Positions 11,529 to 25,200 of a DNA stretch of 64,000 nt are shown here, piece after piece. Every line of letters starts with the position of its first letter. Within the stretch, counting starts at the first letter, position 1. Below the pieces are notes generated by a model. It ran no database searches and had not been told where the DNA came from. It worked only from the letters and a program-made list of their open reading frames with translations. Position numbers and translations under genes: made by a program. Location of the stretch: positions 4,350,001-4,414,000 of the forward strand of contig JAFBJZ010000831.1 in the NCBI GenBank assembly GCA_016785225.1. The letters are read 5' to 3'. The stretch comes from Psettodes erumei. Taxonomy: Eukaryota; Chordata; Actinopteri; Pleuronectiformes; Psettodidae.

Positions 11529-11548
11529 TTTTTTTTTATACATTCACC

Positions 11549-11600
11549 ATGGGATTATTAAGGCTATTTCTGGTTCTCAGCATATTTTGCGCCTCCTCAG
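11549..11600 (+). CDS. nell2: nell2 exon 1 (signal peptide)
   Basis: The ATG sits in a near-ideal Kozak context (CACCATGG). The 17 codons encode MGLLRLFLVLSIFCASS: a short basic start, a hydrophobic core and small residues near a likely cleavage site, as expected for a secreted protein. The sequence itself is not conserved with human NELL2, only its nature. Donor gtaggg, phase 1. Confidence 0.85.
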
Positions 11601-14600
11601 GTAGGGCACAGCTGCTGTCACAGATTATACCGTAACTATCTCTTGCAACATGTAGTCTGTAAAATGAGATACATAATGGATTTCTTTTGGTTGCATAATT
11701 TGTCATGTAGACTTCATCCCTACTTGTACATTGAATGCAGTCCAGTTACCTCCCATTTCTTCCTCTTAACACCAGCAGGATGACGTTTTTTCTACATGGC
11801 AACACAGGTGTCCTTGTCTGCAAAATACAATGGCAATAATGTTTTTGTGTCTGCATATTAGTTGTAGGTTTCGGGGTTGACCCTGCCCTGCGCATCAGCG
11901 TGTTTGACGAACTAACAGTTGGAGAGGGCTTTGACGGAGTTACTCAGGTCCAGGGCTTCCACAGCGAGTCCAGAGCTTTCCACTTCCAAGGTACAGTAAC
12001 ACACTCGTTGTATTTCTGTTCTGAAATGGGACATAATATGTCTCGAGATGATGTGATTTACATGCAAATCAGTGTTGAACAAAGTCACAAACACTGCTGT
12101 GCTTTTAATATTTTATTTTAACAACTTGCAGGACAAACAGAGTGCAGCCCAGTAATCCATGGATCCCATAGTGAGATTCCTGTTGTAGAGCTTTTTCTGA
12201 AAATTTCAGGTCATTTGAACAACACTGTAGTCCATATGCCTTTACACTGTTCCTACTGTCCATAGCACAACAGTTGAAGAGACTAAGCTTGGGGGCCCTC
12301 AGACTGCCACCTGCCTGAACAATAGGCAGTGTAAGGTCCTTATGAAAGAGTGGGGTGAGGTGGGGGAGCACAAGGGGGAGAGATTGGGGAATCACAGAAA
12401 GAATTGTAGAAAGACTGAGCATAATCAGATTAGGCAGGGACAAAACCCTGCGTTCACGAAGATGTATGATGTCAGTCTGGAGGGTGAATAGGGGCCCCCT
12501 GCCAGAATATACCCAGTTCTGCATAAGCAAAATATGAATGGGAGCAGAGCGAGTCAGATGTCCACATTGTCAGTTGTAAGGCAGTGAGTAGGGTAAATGT
12601 GTTATCTATGGCATTTAGCAAATGGCAGTGTGCAAAATGGAGCTGTCAAAGCTGCGGTCGTGCTTGACTTTTATATGCACTGTTATGCTAGAGTAACATC
12701 TTTGTCATTTGATGTTAAACACTCATTACAGTCCAAATGAGTCTGTTAACAGTCCCATCACAGGGATGGAGATGTCTATCATAACCCAGCCAGGAGTAGC
12801 AACAGAGGAAATCTTGTCTGGCTCTCAGATCAATGGCAATACCAAAGACGTGGTAACGTTCAAATCTTCACAAGGAGGTTCCCACCATGGATCACATAAC
12901 GTACCAAAGTTGACAATGTTGTTTTTGGACAGAGAAGCACTGTGATAATTTGTCGACATTTCTCTCCTTCCCACCTCCTTGCTGATATCTTCTAATCTCC
13001 CTGCACAGCCGCTGAGACAGCAGCACTTCTGCATGGAGCAGCAACTGCAGCATCTCTGTGAACGCAGGCCATTTGATGTCCTCTGTGTAGACAACGCTCA
13101 GAAGTGCTTTACCCAGGCAGGTAGTAAGAGGGAGGAGAAGAGAGAGCGAGCGAGATGACAAGGAAGACCTGGAGAAAGAGAGAGAGAGAATGAGAGCAAC
13201 AAAAACAGTTATAGAAGCTCCCACGGCTTTTGTCATGAAATGAAAAAACATGTTCGGGTCCAGGAGTGGCACCGCTCTGTTATTACTGTCTGTTATTTCT
13301 CTGCATTACCTCTGCTAAGTACATTCAGTTACCCAGGCGGAGCAGGCGGCATGTTATTTATGGCGGTGCTCGCCTCCATCCTTCATTTGGGATGTCTGTG
13401 TTAAGTCAATGATGTTGGTTGAGGGGGAGGCGGGGTGGGGCGCACCGGCGAAGCAGACCTGGGCCTCCACTTGCTCTGTTTGTGATCAGAAATAGACAGG
13501 AAGACACACATACAGTACGGCACAGATGCACAGAGAGTGAGGGGAAAGAAGCTGCGATGGAAAGAAAACGAGACAGAAAGAAGGGGAGAGAGGGAGAGAG
13601 AGAGAGAGAGAGAGAGAAATAGAGAGCAGAGCTGTCTGCCAGTTGTTTGATAGACTGTGCTGATTCCACATGTATGGATGCTTGGCTGGCTGGGACCAGC
13701 AGACAGGCTCACGGTGACATTCCGACGCTCATTAGATAGCAGGCAGAACATATCCATGGCTGTCCCCTCCACTGCCTGCCCGCCTGCCCGAAGGGATGGC
13801 TGTTATCTCCGGGTGCTGGATGGAGGCGGGAGGAGGGGGTAGCTGCTGAGAGCTGAAAGAGAAGGAGGCGAGTGTAACTCACACTATAGGAATGTGTGTG
13901 CGTGTGTGGACAAGCAATTGTGGTGTGCGCATTGCTATGCGCTCTATCTGCTAAAGTGTGTTGTGTCTGAGGAAGGGTGAGGGGCGGTGAGCAGCGTGCG
14001 GCAGAGGGGATTGCTGTTTAGCGCACCCCTGCTGATGCTCTTGAAGGCAGCTGTCAGTGCTCCATTGCATGGCATTAGGAGTGCTGGACCTCAGGGACGG
14101 CCGTAATAGAGAGGGAGAAAAGCCTCCGGGCTATGTTCCTCTCATGTCCTGATGCCAGGTGATGCTCAGCCACACCACGACATCAGCGCATCATTAGCGC
14201 CACCCCCCCTCCCCCCACACACATGCACTTTCTTTCTTTTTTTTAATATCGGGGTATTAAGATATCTATCTGTCTCTGTATACACAAGCACAGGGGCCAC
14301 ACCCAGAAGCTCTCCCTTCCCCCAACGCACACACACCCACGTTCTCTCCCTCTCTGTCTACGAGCGCATGGACCGAACTCATTCCAAGTGCAAACACAGT
14401 TGCTAGAAGCATCCTTTCAGCTGCAGCGCAAGATTCCCCTGTAATTGTATCCATCTGCATGTGTGTGCGCGTGTGTGTCCTGTCTGTCTCAGAAGCATGT
14501 TCTCGCTCAGACAGTTTGAACAATGCCAGTGAGGTGCATCTCTGCATGCTGTGGCGATTATATCCCTGACTGCAGCGACACTGAAGTGTAACAGGACGGA

Positions 14601-14847
14601 AGAGACTCATTTATAATACAGCCGAGCTTTGTGCGTGCGTGCACATGTGTGTGAAGGAGGAAGGACGACAGAGGAGGGACTGCGTATGGATGTGAGTTAT
14701 CTCACATTAATGTGCGTGCAGACAAGCGTTTTGAGTTGGAATAGTAATCGTTTTGTTGCCATTGTGGGAGTTCCACTTTATCACTTCTTGCAAATGTAAT
14801 AAACTGGAGTACTGGGCTGCGCTGTATAGGGATGTAATGCAGTGAGT

Positions 14848-14881
<34 letters not shown>

Positions 14882-16262
14882 GGGGGGGGCATAGCTTAGT
14901 CTCTCAACTGGAGAGGCCAGATTCAAGCTGCTCTGTAGGTGAGCAACTTCGGCACTCTCTGCTGCATTGTATCGAGCAGGTTATATTTGTTTTACTTGTA
15001 TTTGTTTCATTGAGGTTCCTGTCACATGATGGACTACAAAGTTCCACCAATGGAAAGAAAGAAAACATCATCTAATACAGAGCAAGATGTTAGCACAGGA
15101 GCTCAGCTCACATTTTAAGATATAACTGACTTTCTAAAACACAAAGTGGAAATTTGGTACTAAAAATGTTATATGTTTGTAAACTACCCAAGGGATTTGT
15201 ATTGTTCAGGCTGTAAAAGCGTCCCACTATTTTAACCTGAACAGTAGAAGAGTGAACAGTAGTTGTTTGTTTAACCAATCCAGGAGGCTGTGATGATGTG
15301 AAGGCTCGTTGTTTCTCCCATCATGCCTCCAATCAAATAGACTTTTTTCTTGGCACTATACATACGACGCTCTGCCTCATTCTGCCTTGTGTAAAAAAAA
15401 CAACAACCTGACACTCATTTTCAAAGAAACCTTTGTCAATTTACACGTTGAAATAATTGTGCAGTGTGACAGATCTTTTTAGTCATCTTAGAAGAGTAAG
15501 ACTGACGACTGTGTGACATGACAAATAACTCGGGGGACTATTTCTGTGCAGATTCCTTTGGGGCCTCACTTTTTTTGTTTGGTTTTGAACAGAAATCCAA
15601 ATAAAGATTTAAAAAACAGATCAAATCAAGACAAAGCAGGCGGGGTTCACCTGAATTTACAATCGCCACACCATCCAGAATTCCCGGATTCTATGTCTAA
15701 CTACACCTCCTTCGATATATACTGTAGCGTGTCTGCTGCGCTGCCCAAAAAGTTGCCCAACCTTATCCGTACTGGTGACTGGCATTATCCACAACTCCCC
15801 GTGGTCAGAGACTGTTTTGCTCGCAGCCTTCTGAGGCGAGGCTGATCCGTCGTTCCACACAGGAGCACCGGTGACCGTGGAGAGAGAGAGAGAGACTTCT
15901 ACCCCCAGGGCAGTTATACAGTTGGGCTGCGGGAAGGCTGTCATTAGCCATGTGTGTATGTGCGAATGTCACATAGGCGGCCACTGAGGAGGCGATCTGA
16001 GAATTGGGGAGAAATTGCTGGTCAAAGCAGTCCTGGAGGTGCCCTTGGCTCAGTTTAGTATTTGTTCCAGGACAGTGGAGACGCGGTGGGGGGAGACGGG
16101 GGAGACGGGGGTGCCGAATGCAGATTGACCGAGCGCGGCGGAATATTCAGGAGCTGTAATGACCAGCTTTTGGGGGGCCGGCCTGTGTATCAGCGTGTGT
16201 GTGTCTCTGTGTGTGTGCATTCATTCTTTGTGGTCGCCCGCATGTTCCTGCATATATCTGCG

Positions 16263-16293
<31 letters not shown>

Positions 16294-19200
16294 TTGTATT
16301 GACTCAGTGTTTTTGTGTGGAGGCCAAAATGTCGTGTCTGTGTGTGTCTGCATGGGCTGTTGTGGACACCTGACTGCGTTTGTGCACATGTGCATATGTG
16401 TGTGTGTTGACAATAATGAAAGGTTTGGAGTTTGCTGCCGGTGGAGAATTTATCATTACTCTAATCCCTCTGGAGAGATATTGTCTTGCCTAACCCTCCC
16501 TCATGTATTCCTCTCTGCTCAGGCCAGCAGATAAAATGTGTTGTTTCAAATATGCTCTGTCATTTTTCAAACAGTAAACATTATGCAATGAGAAAATGGT
16601 GCATTTTATTTGGTTTATCGTTATGTGGTCCTTCTTCTGCTGATTGGATCACAGCGTTTACTCTGACCCCTCTCGGCTCTTGCCGTTTATTGCTTTTTGT
16701 GGCTCGCTCACTCTTAACTTGTGGAAAGATGGCTCATTCGCAAAATGTTGCTGAAGCGCTGTTGAGCGACGTAGGAGGTGTTATTTTGTTCTGGCAATCC
16801 ACAAGAGACCAAAGAATGAAAGCGCTGATTATTCCCATTTCCTCTCTAATAGCAGTAATACTGTTTTTTGTCTGTTTCCTTCAGGAAATAGTTAAGTTAG
16901 GAGCCAAACATGTAATGATCATGACAAAATACACTGCAGAGTATGTGTCTTTTTGCTTGGAAAAAGAGAAACTACCTCTCTGCAGTTCAGAATCCCCCCG
17001 TTCTGTAAATACAGGTAGAAGTGGAAGCAGTGCGTGAGAAAAGGATCGTGTCAAATCCGGGTGTACGTGGACTCTCAAGCCTTTGCTGCAGGGCACCTGT
17101 TCTAAATGCTGACTGTGTGAGCAAGTGAGCGGAGCAGCGTTGCCAGTGTTGCTGATATACTTCACGAGAATGCTGGGATGTGTGTGTGTGTGTGTGTGTG
17201 TGCGATAGGACAGTTTCAGGCTAGAAGTGAAACTGGGGATCGTAGCCTGAGTGTAACCATTAAACCGCAAAAGAGGATAAGATTAGGCTTGAGCCCATGG
17301 CTGGACTTCCGAGGGATGCTTTTGAGCCCGAGGCTTTTGGGGAACTCCAGTAAGCTGATAAAACTTTGTATGTCTCAAAAACACACTTTTCTCACAATCA
17401 GCCAGTCCTTATACCCTGTAAACAACCCAGGATAGGTGACAGGAGCTGTTACTGCGCTGACAAATATGCTGATTGCAATTTTATGTGCCGGATCATCATT
17501 TTCAAGCTATTTTGTGTCAGCATCTCACGTCAGAGTGGTTGTTAGGAGCAGGTGGCTGCTCCATGCAGGCGTCTGCCAATAGATAATCGACCAAAGGCCC
17601 CCTCAGCAGGGCCACATTGATTTGGCAGGGAGGAGAGCTGGCCCTCTCATCACAGCACAAACTGCTCTTTCCTGTTTGTTTTTAGGAAAGCGGAGACGTT
17701 ACCGCCATAGCTGACCCAATCTTCATTTCAGTTCACGTTGGGAGTGTCGAGGTCATCGCGTTTTTCATACAGGGGGACCGACCTTATCTCTCCGTCCAAG
17801 TGAGAAGAGGCCTCCGCCCTCCAATCCCCCACAGTCCCATTTGAAGCAGGCCCTTCCCCTCAAACTATAAAAGGCTTGTGATGAGCGTCGTCCGCTCGTA
17901 GATCATTGGCTCATGGCTGCCGATCTGTGGAGCCACCCAGTGGAAGCAGTTCCTCAATCCGCAACCCCCCCCCCGACTCATCAACCTTCTCTCAGTGTAG
18001 ACCCCGCCCTGACACCTGCTCCCACAGCGCTCATTTTGCCCATGATTGAAATGTCAGTGTACTCTCTGTTCAACACATGGCATGGCAATAGACTGACCAA
18101 CGCATATTGTTGGAGACATTGTAAATCCTGTTTGCCTTCAGTGCCCATCCTTGATTCAAAAGTGGAGAAAGACTAAATGCAAGAGCATTTCCCTAAACTT
18201 CCCTAAAAAAAATCTATAATGCAATAATCTAATTGCAATTTGGATCAAAGCAAAACCAATTTCGAATAATTGGTGAGATTATTTTGATAGTGGTCTTTTG
18301 GATATGGTTATTAAGCAGGATCTGTAGATTACTGCAAGGTAGAACTCCTGTTACAGCCATTGGACCATCTGTCCCACTTTGGCCAATGACACCGGAATGA
18401 TACTCCACTGGCAAGCAATACAAAATGTATGAAACCGTGCCCTGTGCTTCTCTTCTGGTGAGCAACAAATCTAGTTTCGTTTGGACAGAAATGACTCAAA
18501 ATATGCCCCTGATGGGTCTGAAAGCCTACATCAGCAAAAGGCTGGTGCAAGCGCAGTAAGTGCTCGCTGCAAGTTTAAAATGAGAGATACACAATCGGGG
18601 TCCCGTTTTCAGCTTGTTGTAATCGAACAAGCAATGAAGACACAGGTCTCCGTCACGGCGTCACTCGGGCTTTCATGAATGGTCGTGTTAATTGGCTCCT
18701 CTCACCAGCTGGAAGTAATGTTAATACACTGAGGAACAGCCACCACGCGAGCTTCCTGGAGCGCTTAAGTGTGCCAGGGCATCTTGCATGCATCCCATAG
18801 CTGGAAGTGAACTCTTTGACGTGATTGCTTCTGAGAAACGTCATCATTTATTGATGCTTCCATTAAAGTGGCATAGACGTCTGTGAGGAGTTGGAGGGGA
18901 GGAAGGGGGCACACTGGTGGGAACAGGAGCGTAGGAGCTAACTACAGAGGGCCAGCACCATTAGCCTTTCACTTCCTCTCCCCAAATCCTCAGACTCATA
19001 TCTCTCATCCCACACCAAGCTGAGAAGAAAGTGTTTTAATCCACTGATCTGAGTTTTGGGTTTTTATTTAATGATTTTAGTAAGATTTTTTGAATGACCC
19101 AACCTCATCTTGAAAGCGCTTCAGCTTCAAACTAGCAGCTGGCTAGTTTCCTAATGCCATAATTTGACAAACATCCATTTCATTTTATTTGCAGCAATAA

Positions 19201-22200
19201 CAAAGAGGTAACAGAAAGCTTTATAAGAACAGGTTTTGTGTCAAATTATCAACCAGTTTTCAAAATTGAGTAAAGAAGGATTAGTGTCTGACTTGCTGCT
19301 TCTTAAAATATGAGTGAAATGATTGAATAGAAAATTTATTTAAAGGCAACATGGTTCTTACTAAGTAAAATATGTCAATATATCAAATTTTTATTTGAGC
19401 CATTAAAGATTTTAAAGGAGGAATGAAACATTTTCTTTAAATTTGTCCATATTTCTTAAGGTGTACAGTGGGTTTTGTGTTGATTTTTCATTTATGAATT
19501 TATGAAATTTGTCCAGAGAGTGAAAACATCAAATATTTACAGCATATTGCCTGTGAAATCCCAACCGAATGTTCTGTGGTTTCATACAGCAAATTTGTCC
19601 CGTTAAATGACTTTTATCCATAAAGTGTCAGTTGTGCCCTTCATTTCGGCTTCAGCATGTTTTAACATCACCCAGTTAAATTGTTGTATGTAATTAAGAG
19701 CAATATAGCTGCTTTTATCTCATCAGTGTATTCATTTTCAGTTTCAGTTTTCTTTACATGAAGACCACAGGTACTCACTTTGAAAACAAAGAAATAATTG
19801 AGGTTGAGAAAGATATCTAGCTTTAGATAAAGAGATGATATTTTAATGTATCCACATAAATGATTTAACACAATGTCTGTATATTTAGTAAAATACACCA
19901 TCCTAATATGCTGTAACATGTTTAAATATGGCTTTCATATACAACTACAACACTGAATTTTCAGTGGTAAAGTTTCTTTTTAACAGTTAAAAGAGAATCT
20001 CCATGAGGAAGTGGCTTTTCCGTGGTGTAAATATTAATAACATCTGATACTTCTGTCTTTGTTCAGGCTCCTCCAGGGAAGTGAAGGCTCCGGTTGAGGC
20101 CTCAGAGCAAATGGTGCAGAAGCTGAGAGGCAAGAATGAGTTTACTGTGCTGGTGACCCTCAAACAGGATCACCTCAACTCTGGGGTCATCCTCTCCATC
20201 CATCACTCTGAGCACAGGTATGATCACCTCACACCCCCCTTTATAATATGTTCTATAAAATGCATGCAGAAAAAAAGCAGTGTTAGGTGGAATCTGTGAG
20301 AAATTGATTTAAACACGTGAGTCCACGATGTCGCATTGCGTTCAGTGAAGCTGCACTGACAAACCATAATTAAAGCTCTTTTCTAAATTTAGCACTGCTC
20401 TCTGTTGCTATCAGTCTGTCTGAGCAGTCTGTAATATGTTGATTGAAACCTGAATATTTGTATTTGATGAGCATTTAGATGCTTTACGTGCCAGTCCAGT
20501 AAACAAAGCAAATCACCCTGCACGCCGACGTATTATTCACAGTCCATCAACGATCCACACATTTGGTCTGTAATCGCAGATCGAGAACTAACGACACGCT
20601 ATCTGCAGTTAGCATGCTAATGTTTTCCATTACTTTGTGGTAGCTGAGCCGTTGGGTAATCAGAACAGCAATCTGAATTCTACATAATGCATTGATTGAA
20701 CAGTTTGTACATTAAAGTCAGTCCTGAGTTGAGAGCTCACAGGGATGTTAATGACTTTCCCCGCTGCTGATTAACTTTCCCAGCCGTTCATATGCAACAT
20801 GGCAGCGCTGCATGGCTTCATCTGAAGACACGGCAAGGACTAATTCAGTGTCAGAAGTGTTAGCTAGTGCATTTATGGTGTCGAGATGAATGTGCATGCC
20901 TGGCTGGGGAGGGGGGCATAAATCCATTGCATGTAGTTTGTAGATAAATCACTTCCATTGCTTCACTCGCATAAGAGTGTATTTTTCTCTTGAATATTTT
21001 TTTCTAGCAAATGACCCTAGTTTAAATAAGTCTCTCTTTAAAGGCAGAGGTGCTGAGTGTGTATCGGCAGCTCATCCCATTAGTGTCACTATGCTGGGTG
21101 AATCTCAGTGACGTGGAGAAGAGAATTCTCCTAGAATACTAATACTCCAATGTAAAGAGTTGATCCTCTACACGCGGGCCATTGTTGCGTGTTGCTGATG
21201 TTGCACTTAACAGCCATATAGTGCCATTATGCTTGACTACTGATGTGATTAAATTCTTAATGGTATTGCAAATCAGGATAGATGTGAGTGCAGTGCTTGG
21301 AAATGAGTGATGTGTTATCTCTAAGCGGTGTGTTGAGAGAAACCCTGAGTTTTTAGACACTTTGGTGATGCCTGAGGGAACAAGGATCCTCTCACACTAA
21401 TGAAACTTTAACACAACCAGACATACTGTACAATGCAGGGAATGCAAATTCTCAGAGATGCTGTCATTGGTTATTACAAGACGGTTGCCGTACTTTTTAC
21501 TTCACAGGTTCCTGGAGCTGGAGAGCAGCGGCCAGCGCAGTGAGGTGCGTCTTCACTACCGTACCAAAGGCCAACAGGCCCACACTGAGGTGTTCCCCTA
21601 CAGCCTGGCTGATGACCAGTGGCACAAGGTCTCTGTGGCCGTCAGTGCCTCTCACGTCATACTGCACGTGGACTGCAACAGGTAAGCTGCTGTGAATTTA
21701 TACTGTATGTAGTAGAAGTGACAGTAAAGGTAAAGAGGAGCAGTCAGTTTACAGGTCTTCAGGAGAAACGCTGCATATGTCAAAAGAGTTGTATAAAGCC
21801 TTTTGTGGCTCCAGAGGCAGCTGTGTGAATTCTGATCATTTGCTTCAAGCTATGTCACTTGAGTCAACATCTTCTTGGGCTGAGGAGTTTTAAAGTAAAA
21901 TTTAAAGAACTGTGGAGTTTTGGAAGAAAGGAAGATAAAGATTGGAGGGTTTGGTGAACTGGCCTTTCCATCAGGGATGGAAAAATAATTTTATGGTATT
22001 GCTGTTTAAACATCTAACATCTAACTCACTCTCCGAAAGCAAAGACAGAGAGAGAGAGAGGTGAGAAATAGCAAGGCTGCGTGTGTGTGCGCTGAATGAC
22101 AAAGAAACTGAAGCTTAATTTGGTAATTACCTGGTGTAATTGAGTGCATTGCTGTTGTGGAGCAGTTAAGTGTCTGACTGTAGCTTATGCTGACAGCAAC

Positions 22201-25200
22201 ACAGGTTAGATGCACCCTGAGAGCATTATACATGCATCTGCTGTATGAACGGGCTGTTACTGTTTACGTGCGAGGATCTTCCTTGGCACCATTGAAGAAG
22301 CAGAAGGTGACACCACGTGCAATCGCTGAAAGCTTGTTGCTATCTATACCCTCCATGGAGAAAGAGTTAAGAGGAGGATTTAACAGGGCAAGGCCTGCAG
22401 TGTGGGAGGATGGCAATTCTAAACTGGTCAAAAAAATAGTGAGGGATCAAGAAAGGGAAACCAAACATGAACAGAAGTAACAACTTGGAGGGATTCCTGT
22501 AACTGCTCTGTGTGCTCTGCAGGATCTATGAGAGGGTGGTGGAAGCCCCCTACATGGACATACCCGAGGATGCTTCCTTCTGGCTGGGACAAAGAAATGC
22601 CGCTCACGGCTTCTTCAAGGTTAGCACTGTCGCACCTCCCATTTCCTGTCAGAAAATGAATGCTGATGCACGTCCTGACCCATGATATAAGTAAGCGGCA
22701 AATTGTTCAGAGTGGCAAGAAAGAGTCATTCATCTCAGCTGTCGCTCGAGCTTTTTGCCCCGCGCTCGCCTCTTTGTTTGGCTTGTTTGGTTTTTATTTA
22801 TTATAACTGTTGGATTTAATTGTGTGCATTTCTCTGGGCTTACCATTTTAATTTGAGGTTTGCTCTGCCTATCCCAGGAATTTACATTTTTTTTGTCATT
22901 GTTGCTCCCCTTTTCCTTAGTCTGCAGCTAAGCCCAGTGCAATTATCTCAGCCACCCCCACAACACTGATTTGGGAGAAATCATTAAACAGCCTCTGGAC
23001 TGTGCTCATTAAGCTTAGTCTAGAGTATTGTTTATCAGACAGGGAGACATATATCGCCTCTCCCAGGCTGGACTGCACTCCAAAATCTTCCACCTGGGGA
23101 GACATGTTGGGGCAAAATGTCAGCTTCCCTGCAACTATGACTATTTTAATCAATCCGCTAGTGTCGGGCTCTGTGTTTGATGGTGTGGTTATGTGTGTAT
23201 GCGTTTACCTGTGTGTCTGTGTGTGCGCGCGCATGTGCACGGCTGTTCATGCTTTACACAACGTGTCCTGGCTGTTGCATTTCCTCTGTGTTAATTGGTA
23301 GATGAAAGACGCCTCGGAGGTCACCCACTAATCTTGTCACGTAGCCGTATCTCTCCCCCGCCACTCTGTGAAGCCTTGATTAGTTGCCGGTACGGCACGT
23401 CTCCTTTTAAAGCGCACTGCTTCATTAGCACACGCGTGCTCGCACACACAGAAACGGTCAAAGCCTGTACGTGTGCATGGTCGCCAGCTGAACCCAAGGA
23501 AATGTAAACCTATTATATCTAATGTATCTAGTGACATAGTTTTTGAATATCATTAGAGATATTTCATTTTTAGTTGGTTTGTATGGTAATGAAGCAGTTG
23601 TTGCCAAATGCAAAGAAGACACGGAAGCTATTGAATCATTCAATTCAGATTTTATTTCACAGTCACATTTCATTCCAAAGATGTGGGGGTTTTTTTTTTA
23701 GCTTGGCAGGATATACTGCATCTTCTCATGATTGTTTGTATCCTATAGAAAACTAATGCAACTGCATCCAAAGTGATTCAGCCCTGACTCTGCCACCTGC
23801 CGTTCTCCACAAATTCGTATTTCCTGTACAGATGGGGCAACAGTTGACGCCCCACGTGTCACTGCGTGTGCGGTGCGGTAAACATGAGCGTCCCTGACAC
23901 AGAGGAATCAGCTCGGAAAATTTTAAGTGTCTCTCTGCTTTTCACTTGCCAGAAGGTGCAAAGCAGCTGTTTGTCTCGATAGTGCTGCATCACAACACAG
24001 GCTCTGCTTAAAGACTGTGAAATAAAGAATACATTTTCTTCAATATCTAATCCTGTATGCAAAAAAAATATGTTTGAGTATTTTCTTCTCTTCTTTTCCT
24101 ATAAGACATTCAAGTATCAATCCAATGTGATTTGTGGCTACTAACTCCACCCACCGTATAAATCTACACGTGACCATTACCAAGTAAAATATAAGCTGTC
24201 ACACGAGGTTGGTCAGCTGGTACATTACATATGTAACTGGGGTCTAATTTATAAATGAGATAACCCACAGCTCCCTCGTTCTCTTCGGCTCCGTATCACA
24301 GCAAAGTCTCTAAGCCGTCCCCACATTTAAGTGATCCAATCACACCTAAAGGATTTTATTTTAAATCCCTTATGTAGCTAAACCTAACCTGCATATTCCA
24401 TTTCACTCTGAAATACGTGAGATTAATGAAGATGAAGATGCTCTAACCTTTTTTTTTCTGACTTTAACCACATTCACAGACAAAAACAGCATAGACACTA
24501 ATAGCACAGTAATAATTGGGAAGAGTGTCCGATGGCTGCTGAGAAATGTGAAGTTCTGTCGTTTCATTACAAGTTTGATAGACACAACTCCTATCTGCTT
24601 CCATTTCAGCACGTGGCCGTGAAAAATCAGCATGTAATTTCCACAGGATTTTAAATTTATGGCCGGTAAATTGAAGTGGCAAGACAATTTAAAAAACAAT
24701 TTCTCCTAAGTTGCACCACTCCACTTCTGTATGGGAAATAAATGCACTCAAGGAATGAAATGGGCCAAGTTACCATGGTGACGGAGTATCTGTGTATGCG
24801 TGTGTGTATGCATGTGTGTGTGGCGTTTGGACACAGGACGACAGGCTACCAATTGGGACTTATGAATCAAATTGAATCTGTATCTCCTGTTTACGGCTAT
24901 CAGAGGAGATTGGAGGCCGAAATAAAAATTCCCTCTACCTACTAAAACCTCCACATCACTCGTCCACTTCCAACTTCCTACTGGTGTCCAGTCATGAGAT
25001 GATTCATCTGAGCGATAACCTGGGAGGTGCATTGTCTCAACAAATTCTCTCGCTCTACTCCGAAAAATAAACTTGGGCTTGCTCGCAGATTGACTTTTGT
25101 TCCGCTGTGTTCAGCTTTATGATTGCAGCAGTTGCTGAGGTTCTCGTAAACAGGGCTGTTGGGTTTGTGTTTGTCCTGGCATATGCTGGGGTTCCATGTT

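Larger units (their letters stand above)
5053..11548. other. dbx2-nell2 intergenic region, head to head
   Basis: About 6.5 kb separates the two start codons, and both genes are transcribed outward from it. It holds microsatellites at 5601-5632, 6477-6508 and 9543-9574, a G-rich run at 6510-6541, and the GC-rich nell2 promoter at its right end. The 7190-7670 stretch has several TAATTA-type homeodomain cores and looks non-repetitive, so it could include enhancers. I see no coding exon; open frames such as 7636-7932 and 9932-10204 match nothing I recognise. Confidence 0.75.
11991..20066 (+). other. nell2 intron 2 (8.1 kb)
   Basis: It carries simple repeats: (GA)n at 13586-13618, (GT)14 at 14851-14878 followed by nine G, (CT)n at 16267-16293 and (TG)12 at 17179-17202. 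The stretch 13100-13620 is purine-rich. Long frames here (12105-12530 minus, 16486-17037 plus) show no recognisable protein family. I see no extra exon. Large first introns often hold enhancers, but none can be pinned down from sequence alone. Confidence 0.8.

Noticed and set aside
12105..12530. 141-aa minus-strand frame, possible transposon relic
   Set aside because: No reverse transcriptase, transposase or other motif could be identified, and there are no terminal repeats around it.
13401..13772. Overlapping Ser/Leu-rich and Arg/Glu-rich frames
   Set aside because: They are translations of the (GA)n microsatellite and its flanks.
16486..17037. 183-aa open frame on the plus strand
   Set aside because: It sits within nell2 intron 2 and matches no protein family I know. 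Composition is like the surrounding intron.
22187..22480. 97-aa plus-strand frame with charged, orderly composition
   Set aside because: It lies in nell2 intron 4 and lacks family similarity. It overlaps no usable splice sites that would fit the nell2 phase.
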